DNA of 64,000 bases from Alphaproteobacteria bacterium GWF2_58_20 (GTDB lineage Bacteria > Pseudomonadota > Alphaproteobacteria > UBA1247), in contig MEMB01000006.1 of the NCBI GenBank assembly GCA_001768735.1, positions 124,001-188,000 of the forward strand, written 5' to 3'. Under the pieces are notes generated by a model. That model saw only the letters and a list, made by a program, of their open reading frames with translations, did not search any database and was not told where the DNA came from. Below are positions 51,789-59,696 of the stretch, one piece after another. How positions within the stretch are numbered: position 1 is the first letter of the stretch; each line of letters begins with the position of its first letter. A program made the translations under genes and the position numbers.

Positions 51789-53090
51789 TTATGCGAAAAA
51801 GGCGCCATAGACCATGCCGCACAGCATGGACATGACGATAACCAGTGAAATAAAGACCGCCGTCTTTTTTGTTCCCATGACACTCCGGATGACCAGCATG
51901 CTTGGCAGGCTGAGGGCAGGGCCTGCCAGGAGAAGGGTCAGTGCCGGGCCCTGCCCCATACCGTTTGCCATGAGGCCTGAAAGGATGGGAACCTCGGTCA
52001 GTGTCGCGAAATACATGAATGCCCCGACAATGGCGGCGAAGGCATTGGCAAAAACCCCGTTCCCGCCAACCATTGATGAAATCCACGGCGACGGGATGAG
52101 CCCCTCATGCCCGACGCGCCCGAGGAGGATCCCGGAAACCAGCACACCAAACAAAAGCAGTGGCAGGATTTGCTTGGCAAACGCCCACGAAGCGGAAAAC
52201 CAGTCCTCCGCTTCGCCGCCGTTGGTGCTGGTGATAAGGGAAAGCCCCAAAGCGCCAACCGTAAATGCGATGATCGGCTGCTCCGGGAAAAGTGCGGCCA
52301 GCAGGACAACGGGAAGCGCCATCACCCCAATTTTCCATGAACGCACCCCAAACCAGAGAACGAGGACAACGCCAAGAAGGACAGCAAAAAACGAAGTCAT
52401 CCACCACTTGGCGGCAAACATGATCGCCCAGAACCCCATCGTCTCCTGTGGCTTTCCCCAGTTGGCGAAAACAAGGATGCCGATCATGGCGGAAAAATAC
52501 AGCACGTTCTGCCACAGCGGGCGGGCGGGTTTGTCTTCGGCGGCGTTTTCAAACCCCGCCGCCTTTTCCCCATCTTCCTTGCGAAAAATGAAGTGCATGA
52601 GCACGCCGATGACAATGCCGATCAGGATGGCGCAAACGGCGCGGGCGATGCCCATCTTCGGCCCCAGAACCTGAGCCGTCAGCACAATGGCCAGAACATT
52701 GATGGCGGGGCCGGAATAGAGGAACGCGCAGGCGGGGCCAAGCCCCGCGCCCATGCGCCAGATGCCCGCAAACAGCGGCAGCACCGTGCAGGAGCAGACG
52801 GCAAGGATGGTGCCGGACGCGGAGGCGACGCCATAAGCCACAAACCTGTTTGCCTTCGCACCAAGGTATTTCATCACAGAATTCTGGCTGATGAAGACCC
52901 CAATGGCACCTGCGATGAAGAAGGCGGGAACAAGGCACAAAAGCACATGTTCGCGCGCATACCACTTCACCAGCTGGAGCGCTTCGGACACGGCATTGTC
53001 AAAGCGCGGCACACCCACTGGCAGGAAGTAAACCCCGAGGAATACCGCGACGATGAGCGCGAGTTTTTTTCCTTCGTCCTTCCAGTTCAT
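51789..53090 (-). CDS. arsP: ArsP-type organoarsenical permease
   Basis: A 433-residue permease of the ArsP/DUF318 (PF03773) family with about 10 helices. Typical stretches are FISQNSVMKYLG, ASGTILAVCSCTVLPLFAGIWRMGAGLGPACAFLYSGPAIN and the C-terminal repeat VGAFMYFATLTEVPILSGL. The CSC pair is the trivalent-arsenical site in this family. ArsP exports methyl- and aryl-arsenicals. Start ATG 53090 overlaps the arsR stop. Confidence 0.9.
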   Translation of the reverse strand: MNWKDEGKKLALIVAVFLGVYFLPVGVPRFDNAVSEALQLVKWYAREHVLLCLVPAFFIAGAIGVFISQNSVMKYLGAKANRFVAYGVASASGTILAVCSCTVLPLFAGIWRMGAGLGPACAFLYSGPAINVLAIVLTAQVLGPKMGIARAVCAILIGIVIGVLMHFIFRKEDGEKAAGFENAAEDKPARPLWQNVLYFSAMIGILVFANWGKPQETMGFWAIMFAAKWWMTSFFAVLLGVVLVLWFGVRSWKIGVMALPVVLLAALFPEQPIIAFTVGALGLSLITSTNGGEAEDWFSASWAFAKQILPLLLFGVLVSGILLGRVGHEGLIPSPWISSMVGGNGVFANAFAAIVGAFMYFATLTEVPILSGLMANGMGQGPALTLLLAGPALSLPSMLVIRSVMGTKKTAVFISLVIVMSMLCGMVYGAFFA

Positions 53091-53389
53091 GGGCATTTTC
53101 CTTTCAAAACGGCATCCGCGCAATCAAGAAACTTCATGATGCAGGGCACTTTCAGCCGATACCAGACCCATCTTCCGCGCTTGTCGCTTTCAACGATTCC
53201 TGCATTGCGCAGGATCGTCAGGTGCTTGGATACCGTGGAAAAATCGAGCCCGGCCTCTTCGACCAGCGCGCAGACGCATTTTTCACCGCCCGCAAGGCTT
53301 TCCACCATACTCATGCGCGCTGGATGGCCAAGCGCTTTCAGGATTTGGGCCCTGTCTGTCACTTGCGTCCTGATTTTTCTTTCCACCAC
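53087..53389 (-). CDS. arsR: ArsR/SmtB-family repressor
   Basis: A 100-residue winged-helix repressor: ILKALGHPARMSMVESL, the sensor pair C38-x-C40 in EKCVCALVEEAGLDFSTVSKHL, then the recognition helix and the wing RGRWVWYRL. Extra cysteines follow near the C-terminus. It should release DNA when it binds trivalent arsenicals. It is the first gene of the operon and overlaps arsP. Confidence 0.93.
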   Translation of the reverse strand: MVERKIRTQVTDRAQILKALGHPARMSMVESLAGGEKCVCALVEEAGLDFSTVSKHLTILRNAGIVESDKRGRWVWYRLKVPCIMKFLDCADAVLKGKCP

Positions 53390-53415
53390 GTCGAGATCCC
53401 AGTCTTGTTTTTATA

Positions 53416-53450
53416 TTTGGCAAAATAACCAAACAACAGAAGGTTGTCAA
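53416..53450 (-). promoter_or_regulatory. Promoter and ArsR operator of the ars operon
   Basis: On the minus strand TTGACA (53450-53445), 17 bp, TATTTT (53427-53422). An inverted repeat TTTGG-N8-CCAAA (53416-53433) covers the -10 box, the right place for an ArsR operator. Confidence 0.6.
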
Positions 53451-53656
53451 GAAGGGCGGCGTCAAGGCTGGAAATTTTGCACGATGATGTTGAATTGAAA
53501 AGATTTTACCGTGAATGCGTATGCCAAAAAGAACGGCATCTTGTTTGGAAAAGCGGGGAGATCAAGATGAACGTTAAATGCTCTATGTTCCGTAATTTTG
53601 GCTGCACAGAATTTTCGCCAAGCAACGGCGATTTTGCCCTTGCCATCAACCGCCAT

Positions 53657-53712
53657 GGCGGGTGGCCATCAAAAGGCAACAGGGGTATTCAAGATGAACG
53701 CTCAAGGCTCTA
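53657..53712. repeat. Second copy (half) of the palindromic repeat
   Basis: Inverse copy of 34810-34865, 55 of 56 bases. A degenerate further copy of its end, AAGATGAACGTTAAATGCTC (53574-53593), lies about 120 bp upstream in the same direction. The gap between arsR and cdd (53390-53755) otherwise holds only the ars promoter; an 89-codon frame through the repeats is not taken as a gene. Confidence 0.8.
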
Positions 53713-53755
53713 AAGGACAGGCCCCGTTCGATCGCGACTTTTTCGGTAATTTCCG

Positions 53756-54205
53756 TCAGGTTTTTTTCAGGGGTTTTTTCAGGGAAAAGGTTTTTGGCAA
53801 CAAATCACCCAGAACATGAAGGCCCTGCACCTTTTTCTCATCGCACACCAGAATGCGCGTGTCCTTGCCGCCAAATTCGGCAATCCGCTGACGGCAGGCG
53901 CCGCACGGTGTGGGCGCAATCTTGCCTGCCCCCATGACGAGAACCGCTTCCAGCTTCTTTTTGCCGCCTGAGGAAACCATGGCGGCGAGAGCTCCTTCCT
54001 CTGCGCAGGTCCCGCAGGGATAGGACGCGTTTTCCACATTGCATCCGGCATAAAGGTGACCATCTTTCGTCAGCACGCAAGCCCCCACGGCAAAGCCGGA
54101 ATAGGGGGCATGGGCATTTTCCAGCGCGGCATGGGCGAGGGACATCATCTGCGCCTGCACACCTACGGGCAGTTTTTTCAGGCTCTTGCGTGTCTTGTCA
54201 GACAT
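53756..54205 (-). CDS. cdd: Cytidine deaminase
   Basis: A 149-residue zinc enzyme that turns cytidine into uridine. N-terminal YSGFAVGACVL, zinc and catalytic motif NVENASYPCGTCAEEGAL, and TPCGACRQRIAEF are complete. It lies downstream of hisS, overlapping its end by 8 bp. The C-terminal tail is lysine-rich. Confidence 0.95.
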   Translation of the reverse strand: MSDKTRKSLKKLPVGVQAQMMSLAHAALENAHAPYSGFAVGACVLTKDGHLYAGCNVENASYPCGTCAEEGALAAMVSSGGKKKLEAVLVMGAGKIAPTPCGACRQRIAEFGGKDTRILVCDEKKVQGLHVLGDLLPKTFSLKKPLKKT

Positions 54206-55532
54206 TGGGCTTCTCCCAGGTTGCCGGATCAGCCTTTTGCTGTTCCGAGGTTGTCATGTTTTTCACCTCGTGTGGCATCCCGTCTTCAAAGGGCGGGAAC
54301 CAGACGAACGGAATGCCCTTCTTGTTCGCGTATTTGAGCTGGCGGTCCAGCTTGCCCGGCATGTGGAACAGCTCCACCTTGAGGCCGCGTGCCCGCAAGA
54401 TGCGGCTGGTGGCCAGCGCCAGCCCGTGCCGTTCGGCGGAGGGGGAAATGACGAGAACGTCGGTGGGGCACTGGCGGGTGGCGTTCAGGCGTCCTTCCTG
54501 CAGGAGCTTGGGGAACAGGCGCGACAGGCCGATGGAAATCCCAACGCCCGGCAGCTTCTTGTTGATGAAGGCGCTGGCAAGGTCATCATACCGTCCGCCC
54601 GCCATGATGGTGGGGTAATCCGGATAGGAGGTGAACTTGCCCTCGTAAACCGTGCCCGTGTAATAGTCGAACCCGCGCGCGATGCAAAGGTCGGCCTCGA
54701 TGGCACCCTGTGGCAGTTCGGCGAGCATGTCCATGACCTGCGCCAGTTCATCAAGGCCCGCTTCCAGGGTTTCGTTCATGACGCCAAGGGCGCAGACTTT
54801 TTTGGCAAAGCTGGTGTCTTGCGTACGGATGTCGGCCAGGTCGATGCATTTGGCAATCGCGCTTTCCTGCATGCAGCATTCGCTGGCGAGCAATTTGCCG
54901 ACTTCCGCGTGGGGCAGCTTGTCCAGTTTGTCGAGGATACGGATGGCCTCGCTCGCTTTTGCAATGCTCAGGCCTTCCATGAAACCGGCCAGGATTTTGC
55001 GGTTGCTGAGCTTGAGGACAATGTCGGAGATGCCCCGGCGGCGCATGATGTCATAGGCGATGGCAGGCATTTCCGCGTCGAACTGGAGGGGGAGGTGATC
55101 CACGTTGATGACGTCAATGTCGCACTGGGTGAATTCGCGGTAGCGGCCTTCCTGTGGGCGTTCGCCGCGCCAGACCTTCTGGATCTGGTAGCGCTTGAAC
55201 GGGAAAGTCAGGTCGCCAAAATGCTGGGCGACATAGCGCGCCAGCGGCACGGTCAGGTCGTAGTGCAGGCCAAGCCGCGCATCCTTGTCGTCTCCCTCAC
55301 CCTGAAGGCGGTTCAGGATATAGATTTCCTTGTCGGTTTCCCCCTTGGCGAGAAGAACCTCCAGCTCTTCCACCGCCGGAGTTTCGATGGAGCAGAAACC
55401 AAAGCTCTCGAAGGCCTTGCGGATATCATCGATGAAGGCAAGTTCTGCCAGCCGCACTTCTGGAAGCATTTCCGGAAAACCGCTGATCGGGCGGGGACGA
55501 TAAGTCGATTTTTTCTGCGGTGTGTCGTTCAT
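54198..55532 (-). CDS. hisS: Histidine-tRNA ligase
   Basis: A 444-residue class II synthetase. Motif 1 region, GLHYDLTVPLARYVA, motif 2 KRYQIQKVWRGERPQEGRYREFTQCDID, the histidine A motif CIARGFDYYTGTVYE and motif 3 GVGISIGLSRLF are in order, followed by the anticodon-binding domain (DVLVISPSAERHGLALA). The longer arm between motifs 2 and 3 and the C-terminal WFPPFEDG variant fit a divergent hisS type. Length is normal. Confidence 0.95.
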   Translation of the reverse strand: MNDTPQKKSTYRPRPISGFPEMLPEVRLAELAFIDDIRKAFESFGFCSIETPAVEELEVLLAKGETDKEIYILNRLQGEGDDKDARLGLHYDLTVPLARYVAQHFGDLTFPFKRYQIQKVWRGERPQEGRYREFTQCDIDVINVDHLPLQFDAEMPAIAYDIMRRRGISDIVLKLSNRKILAGFMEGLSIAKASEAIRILDKLDKLPHAEVGKLLASECCMQESAIAKCIDLADIRTQDTSFAKKVCALGVMNETLEAGLDELAQVMDMLAELPQGAIEADLCIARGFDYYTGTVYEGKFTSYPDYPTIMAGGRYDDLASAFINKKLPGVGISIGLSRLFPKLLQEGRLNATRQCPTDVLVISPSAERHGLALATSRILRARGLKVELFHMPGKLDRQLKYANKKGIPFVWFPPFEDGMPHEVKNMTTSEQQKADPATWEKPNV

Positions 55533-55644
55533 GGTTTTTCAGCCTTGTCCATTCAAGATGCGCCATCCTATCGCCTTTTCCTTGACTTTTCCAGCAGGAA
55601 GCGCGCACATTTTCGGGAAAGAAACCCATGTTTGGAGACGTGCC

Positions 55645-56376
55645 GTGACCCTGCCTCGCCGATTGCGCCAGATCTGCAAGCTTTTCCGCCTGCTGCCCAG
55701 TGCCGTTTTTCGCCGTGGCCTGCGCCATGGGGTTGCCGCCACGGTGGAGCATGCCGCCTTCTTTGCCTCCATTGCGCCGGACATGGTGGTGGATATTGGC
55801 GCCAACAAGGGACAGTTTGCCCTTTTTGTGCGGGATCGCTTTCCCCATGCCCGCATTGTTTCCTTCGAGCCGATGCGCAAGGCCGCCAGCCGTTATGCGC
55901 GCCTTTTTCTGGGGGATACGCGGACAATGCTGCATCCCGCCGCCATTGGTCCTGACGAGGGCGTGGCAAACATGTATATCTCGGCACGGGACGACAGCTC
56001 TTCCCTGCTGCCCATTGATGCTCTGCAAACCGAGCTTTTTCCAGGCACGCAGGAAATTGGGCGTGAGGAAGTGCGGGTAGCGCCGCTTTCCGCTTTCCTG
56101 ACCGCAGAAGATATTCCTGCCGACGCCCTGCTCAAGCTTGATGTGCAGGGGTTTGAACTGCGGGCGCTGGAAGGATGCGATGGCCTGCTGTCGCGGTTTG
56201 CCTGGATTTATGTGGAGAGTTCCTTCGTTCGCCTTTATGAAGGCCAGGCACTGGCCGATGATGTCATTGCCTTTCTGCAGGCGCGGGGCTTTGCCCTGTC
56301 CGGCATTTACAATCTTGCGCAGGATGACAAGGGAAGGCCTATACAGGCTGATTTCACCTTCACGCGCCGATCATAA
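55645..56376 (+). CDS. FkbM-family methyltransferase
   Basis: A SAM-dependent methyltransferase with VVDIGANKGQFALFV, IVSFEPMRKAASRY and the hallmark LLKLDVQGFELRALEGCDG. A GTG at 55645 with GGAGA six bases upstream gives 243 residues; longer in-frame starts at 55522 or 55558 overlap or crowd the divergent hisS start. It is not closely similar to the 12677 FkbM protein. It likely methylates a surface sugar. Confidence 0.88.
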   Translation: MTLPRRLRQICKLFRLLPSAVFRRGLRHGVAATVEHAAFFASIAPDMVVDIGANKGQFALFVRDRFPHARIVSFEPMRKAASRYARLFLGDTRTMLHPAAIGPDEGVANMYISARDDSSSLLPIDALQTELFPGTQEIGREEVRVAPLSAFLTAEDIPADALLKLDVQGFELRALEGCDGLLSRFAWIYVESSFVRLYEGQALADDVIAFLQARGFALSGIYNLAQDDKGRPIQADFTFTRRS

Positions 56377-56407
56377 AAAAAGCCAAGCATGAAGCTTGGC
56401 TTTTTTT
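56375..56407. terminator. Bidirectional terminator between FkbM gene and tRNA-Lys
   Basis: AAAAAAAGCCAAGC pairs with GCTTGGCTTTTTTT around ATGAA; it ends the FkbM gene from the left and tRNA-Lys from the right. Confidence 0.92.
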
Positions 56408-56412
56408 GAAAA

Positions 56413-56488
<76 letters not shown>

Positions 56489-56503
56489 GACGAATCGGAG
56501 AGG

Positions 56504-56532
56504 TGTATAACTGCTGGCGTAAGGCTTGGCAA
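56504..56532 (-). promoter_or_regulatory. Promoter of tRNA-Lys
   Basis: On the minus strand TTGCCA (56532-56527), 17 bp, TATACA (56509-56504), 15 bp before the tRNA 5' end. Confidence 0.6.
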
Positions 56533-56827
56533 GCAGATTTTTTGCCGGACGGGGATGTTCCTGAAAAAAAGCGGGTTTCAACAAGGCGACTTTTTGGAAA
56601 AGAGCATTGTCGGAAGTCTCTGTCCTTCTATATGGCTGGATGTTTTTGCATGGGGGAATTTTTCCGTGTCATGGCGGGTTGTTTCCCTTGGTTTTTTCAG
56701 GTGTACAGGAAGAGCGTCACATGGGTCTTGCTTGTTTGGGTCGGGGTTTTGAATTATAGTACCAACCTGCCAGAGAATTTATAATATTTCTATTTATGTT
56801 GTGTTGTTTATGAAAACACTTTTTAGC

Positions 56828-56856
56828 TTGACGTTAAATTTTTTATGATATTTATA
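56828..56856 (+). promoter_or_regulatory. Candidate promoter of the pilin-RCC1 gene
   Basis: TTGACG (56828-56833), 17 bp, TTTATA (56851-56856), then GAGGGG as ribosome site before ATG 56883. The gap 56533-56827 has no gene; it becomes AT-rich toward this promoter. Confidence 0.45.
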
Positions 56857-56882
56857 TTTCTCATAAACAAGAGGGGTCGTAG

Positions 56883-59666
56883 ATGTCCAATATGATCGTA
56901 TCTGTCATTGCCATTGCCATGATAGCCCTGATGGTGTTGGTGGGGGTTTTTTATGGCGGTGCCATGTATAGCTCCTATCAGGCAGAAGCGCAGGCTTCGC
57001 GCCTCATCAGCGAGGCGGAGCAGATTGCCGGCACGGTCTCCATGTATGCCAATGAGCAATATCAGCTTCCTGGCAGCATCCAGGACCTGGTGGACAAGAA
57101 TTATTTTCATGAGGCCCCGGCCAAGAGCGTCCATACCTTGTGGCGGCTGAGCAAGGGGTATGCGGTGAATGCCATTGGGGACAATTCCGTCATCCAGATC
57201 ACCTGCCTGTCTGGGCGCAAGCGGTGGGGTTTTGATGCCGCCAAACATTGCGCCGACCAGGCGGCGGCGGGCTGCTCGCCCAGCAACAACTCTGCACCGG
57301 AAGGCTGTGATCCCAACTGCATGCGGACCTGTTATGACCCGGCGGACCTCACGCAATGGAATCCCCGGATACACAAGGATGATCCCTGCTGCATCGATAA
57401 TTCTCAAAATCCCCAGATTTCCGATCCGGTGTTCCCGTCACAGAGGTTTGTGCTGGAAACATCCTCATCGGGAGATACCGGTCTTCCTTCGGATGACGGT
57501 GATACTGTCGGCGAAGCAAACACCACAGCTTTTCCCTTGGTGAGCGGAAAGGGACTTGCAGAACTCGTGACGTCGAACACGTTTCTGGTAACGGGGCTTG
57601 GTGGCACGGAAACGATCAGCATTTCCGGCGGCAGTTACAAAATCGGCAATGGTGCTTATACCACGACAAGCGGAACCATTGCCAATGGGCAAACCTTGAC
57701 TTTGCAGGTGACCACGCCGGATGCCTACAACGCAAAAACCATGGTAACGGTCCTTATTGGGGGCAAAGCCTATCTCTGGACGGTTTCCACCCAGCAGGAT
57801 ACGGTGCCAGACGATTTTTCCTTTGCGGATGTCCTCGGGGTGCCAACCGGGTTCACCGTTGTTTCGGAAGAAGTGACCATCAGCGGAATTTCCACGGCGG
57901 TCCCCATTTATGTGACCGGAAATGGGTATTACCGGGTGGATGGAGATCTCAAGACAGCACCTGGAACGATTTTGCCGGGGCAAAAAGTTTCTTTGTATAG
58001 GTATGGGCCAGCTACAAACAATACGACAGAAATCCTGACCGTGACGATTGGGTCAATTTCCCGGGAGTGGTCGGTTACAACAGCCCCTCCTCCACAGTTC
58101 ATTGCGAATTGGTCAGACCAGACCGGAATGGATGTGGTCGGGACCTCGCTGGGAATGACGGCCTATGGGGAACCAGTGACTTTTGTGGTCAGCAATTGCG
58201 TTGGTTGTGACTGGATGTCCATCAGCGGATCGCTGTCCCTGTTGTCCTATCCTGCGCAGGTGGTCAGCGTCGAAAATTTCGAGATCATGGCGGACAGCAC
58301 TTGCGCTGAGGTTATAGCGGGCACCATTTATCCGAGACGTACCCTTATGGGAGGTGAAAGCTGCACCTTCAAAATCCGGCCAAAAGCCATCTCCAATAAA
58401 ACTTTTTCGGGCGCCTTCAAGGTGATTGCAGAAAAAAACTCCGTATCCATAGGCTCCGTTACGGCCAATCTGTCTGGTTCCGCCAGCGGATTCATCAGAA
58501 GCCCGGGCCTTTATTGCTGGGGATCCAATGGTTATGGACAACTGGGCGCGGCCTTGAGTTCAACCACCAATTTTACTTCCCCGGTCCTTGTGGGGTCGGA
58601 GTCTGACAGGTGGACAGGAGGTGCTACAATGGTTTCCGCTGGGTCCAGCAGGACCTGTGCCATTCGAGGTGGCGGGGGGGCGTATTGCTGGGGATCTGCT
58701 AACAACGGCGGTTTGGGCGATGGCACGACCATTTCTCGCAATTTCCCAGCTTTTGTGGGCCCTGAAGACGGGAAGTGGAACAGTGGTGTTGCTGCCATAA
58801 ATGCTGGTCAAGATTACAATTATGGTATTCGCGATAGCGGGGCCCTTTATGGGTGGGGTTTCAATTTCACGGGTGCGCTGGGAGATGGCACCACCACCAC
58901 CCCACAAAAGGTTCCTGTTCTTGTTGGCGCGACAGATGCCAAATGGGAAAGCGGTGTTACCATGGTTTCTTCAATTAGCGGTCATACTTGCGCCATCAAG
59001 GAAGGTGCCCTGTATTGCTGGGGGTCAGCCCAGGATGGGAAACTCGGAGATGGAACCCAGGGGTACTTCGTTCGTCCCATGCCTGATCTTGTGGGGCCAA
59101 CTGGCGCAAAATGGACCAGTGGCGTGACGGCGGTTGCTGCCGGATGGAGCCATACTTGCGCCATCAAGGAAGGTGCCCTGTATTGCTGGGGAGCCAATGG
59201 TTGGGGACAGCTTGGAATCGGAACCACAACCCAAAGTCTGGTTCCCGTGCAGGTGGGGCCTTCTTATGCCAAGTGGAGCAGCGGAGTGACAGCGGTGGCG
59301 GTCGGCCAGTACCATACCTGTGGCATCAGAAATGGCGCGCTGTATTGTTGGGGAGACAATAGCAATGGAAAGCTTGGAATCGGAACCACAACCAAAAGCA
59401 CCATTCCCGTGCAGGTAGGTCCCCCAACGGACAAATGGAGCAGTGGCGTGACAGCGGTTGCTGCTGGACCGGATTTTACCTGTGGAATCCGCAACACTGG
59501 AGCGCTGTATTGCTGGGGGACCAATTACTATGGAAATCTTGGTGACGGATCCGCGACAAGGCGTTTGGAGCCGGTTTTGGTCGGCCCTGAAGGAAGCAAA
59601 TGGGATAGCGGCGTAACGGCGGTTTCTGCCGGTTCTAATCATACATGTGCTGTCGTCGCAGATTGA
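56883..59666 (+). CDS. Pilin module fused to stalk and seven RCC1 repeats
   Basis: A 927-residue protein. The N-terminus is a type IVb pilin-like helix (SVIAIAMIALMVLVGVFYGG) followed by AQASRLISEAEQIAGTV and a cysteine-rich region ending DDPCC (about residue 163), the same module as the 22072-22575 protein. Residues 190-420 are three repeated Ig-like units (TFLVTGLGGTETISISGGSYKI and two kin), then an ASPM/Hydin-like unit. From about 540 to the end are seven RCC1 repeats (LYCWGSNGYGQLG and relatives; the third reads LYGWGFN), one complete propeller. Architecture recalls PilV-type tip adhesins: pilin base with a large binding head. The following gene starts 30 bp later. Confidence 0.85.
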   Translation: MSNMIVSVIAIAMIALMVLVGVFYGGAMYSSYQAEAQASRLISEAEQIAGTVSMYANEQYQLPGSIQDLVDKNYFHEAPAKSVHTLWRLSKGYAVNAIGDNSVIQITCLSGRKRWGFDAAKHCADQAAAGCSPSNNSAPEGCDPNCMRTCYDPADLTQWNPRIHKDDPCCIDNSQNPQISDPVFPSQRFVLETSSSGDTGLPSDDGDTVGEANTTAFPLVSGKGLAELVTSNTFLVTGLGGTETISISGGSYKIGNGAYTTTSGTIANGQTLTLQVTTPDAYNAKTMVTVLIGGKAYLWTVSTQQDTVPDDFSFADVLGVPTGFTVVSEEVTISGISTAVPIYVTGNGYYRVDGDLKTAPGTILPGQKVSLYRYGPATNNTTEILTVTIGSISREWSVTTAPPPQFIANWSDQTGMDVVGTSLGMTAYGEPVTFVVSNCVGCDWMSISGSLSLLSYPAQVVSVENFEIMADSTCAEVIAGTIYPRRTLMGGESCTFKIRPKAISNKTFSGAFKVIAEKNSVSIGSVTANLSGSASGFIRSPGLYCWGSNGYGQLGAALSSTTNFTSPVLVGSESDRWTGGATMVSAGSSRTCAIRGGGGAYCWGSANNGGLGDGTTISRNFPAFVGPEDGKWNSGVAAINAGQDYNYGIRDSGALYGWGFNFTGALGDGTTTTPQKVPVLVGATDAKWESGVTMVSSISGHTCAIKEGALYCWGSAQDGKLGDGTQGYFVRPMPDLVGPTGAKWTSGVTAVAAGWSHTCAIKEGALYCWGANGWGQLGIGTTTQSLVPVQVGPSYAKWSSGVTAVAVGQYHTCGIRNGALYCWGDNSNGKLGIGTTTKSTIPVQVGPPTDKWSSGVTAVAAGPDFTCGIRNTGALYCWGTNYYGNLGDGSATRRLEPVLVGPEGSKWDSGVTAVSAGSNHTCAVVAD

Positions 59667-59696
59667 TATTGATGCAGATTTTGGCAAGGAAAAAAC

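Noticed and set aside
53444..53713. 89-codon plus-strand frame between arsR and cdd
   Set aside because: It is built from the dispersed repeat and its degenerate copy and has no ribosome site, although repeat-borne peptides cannot be fully excluded.
54186..55955. 589-codon plus-strand frame opposite hisS
   Set aside because: Antisense shadow; hisS has all synthetase motifs on the other strand.
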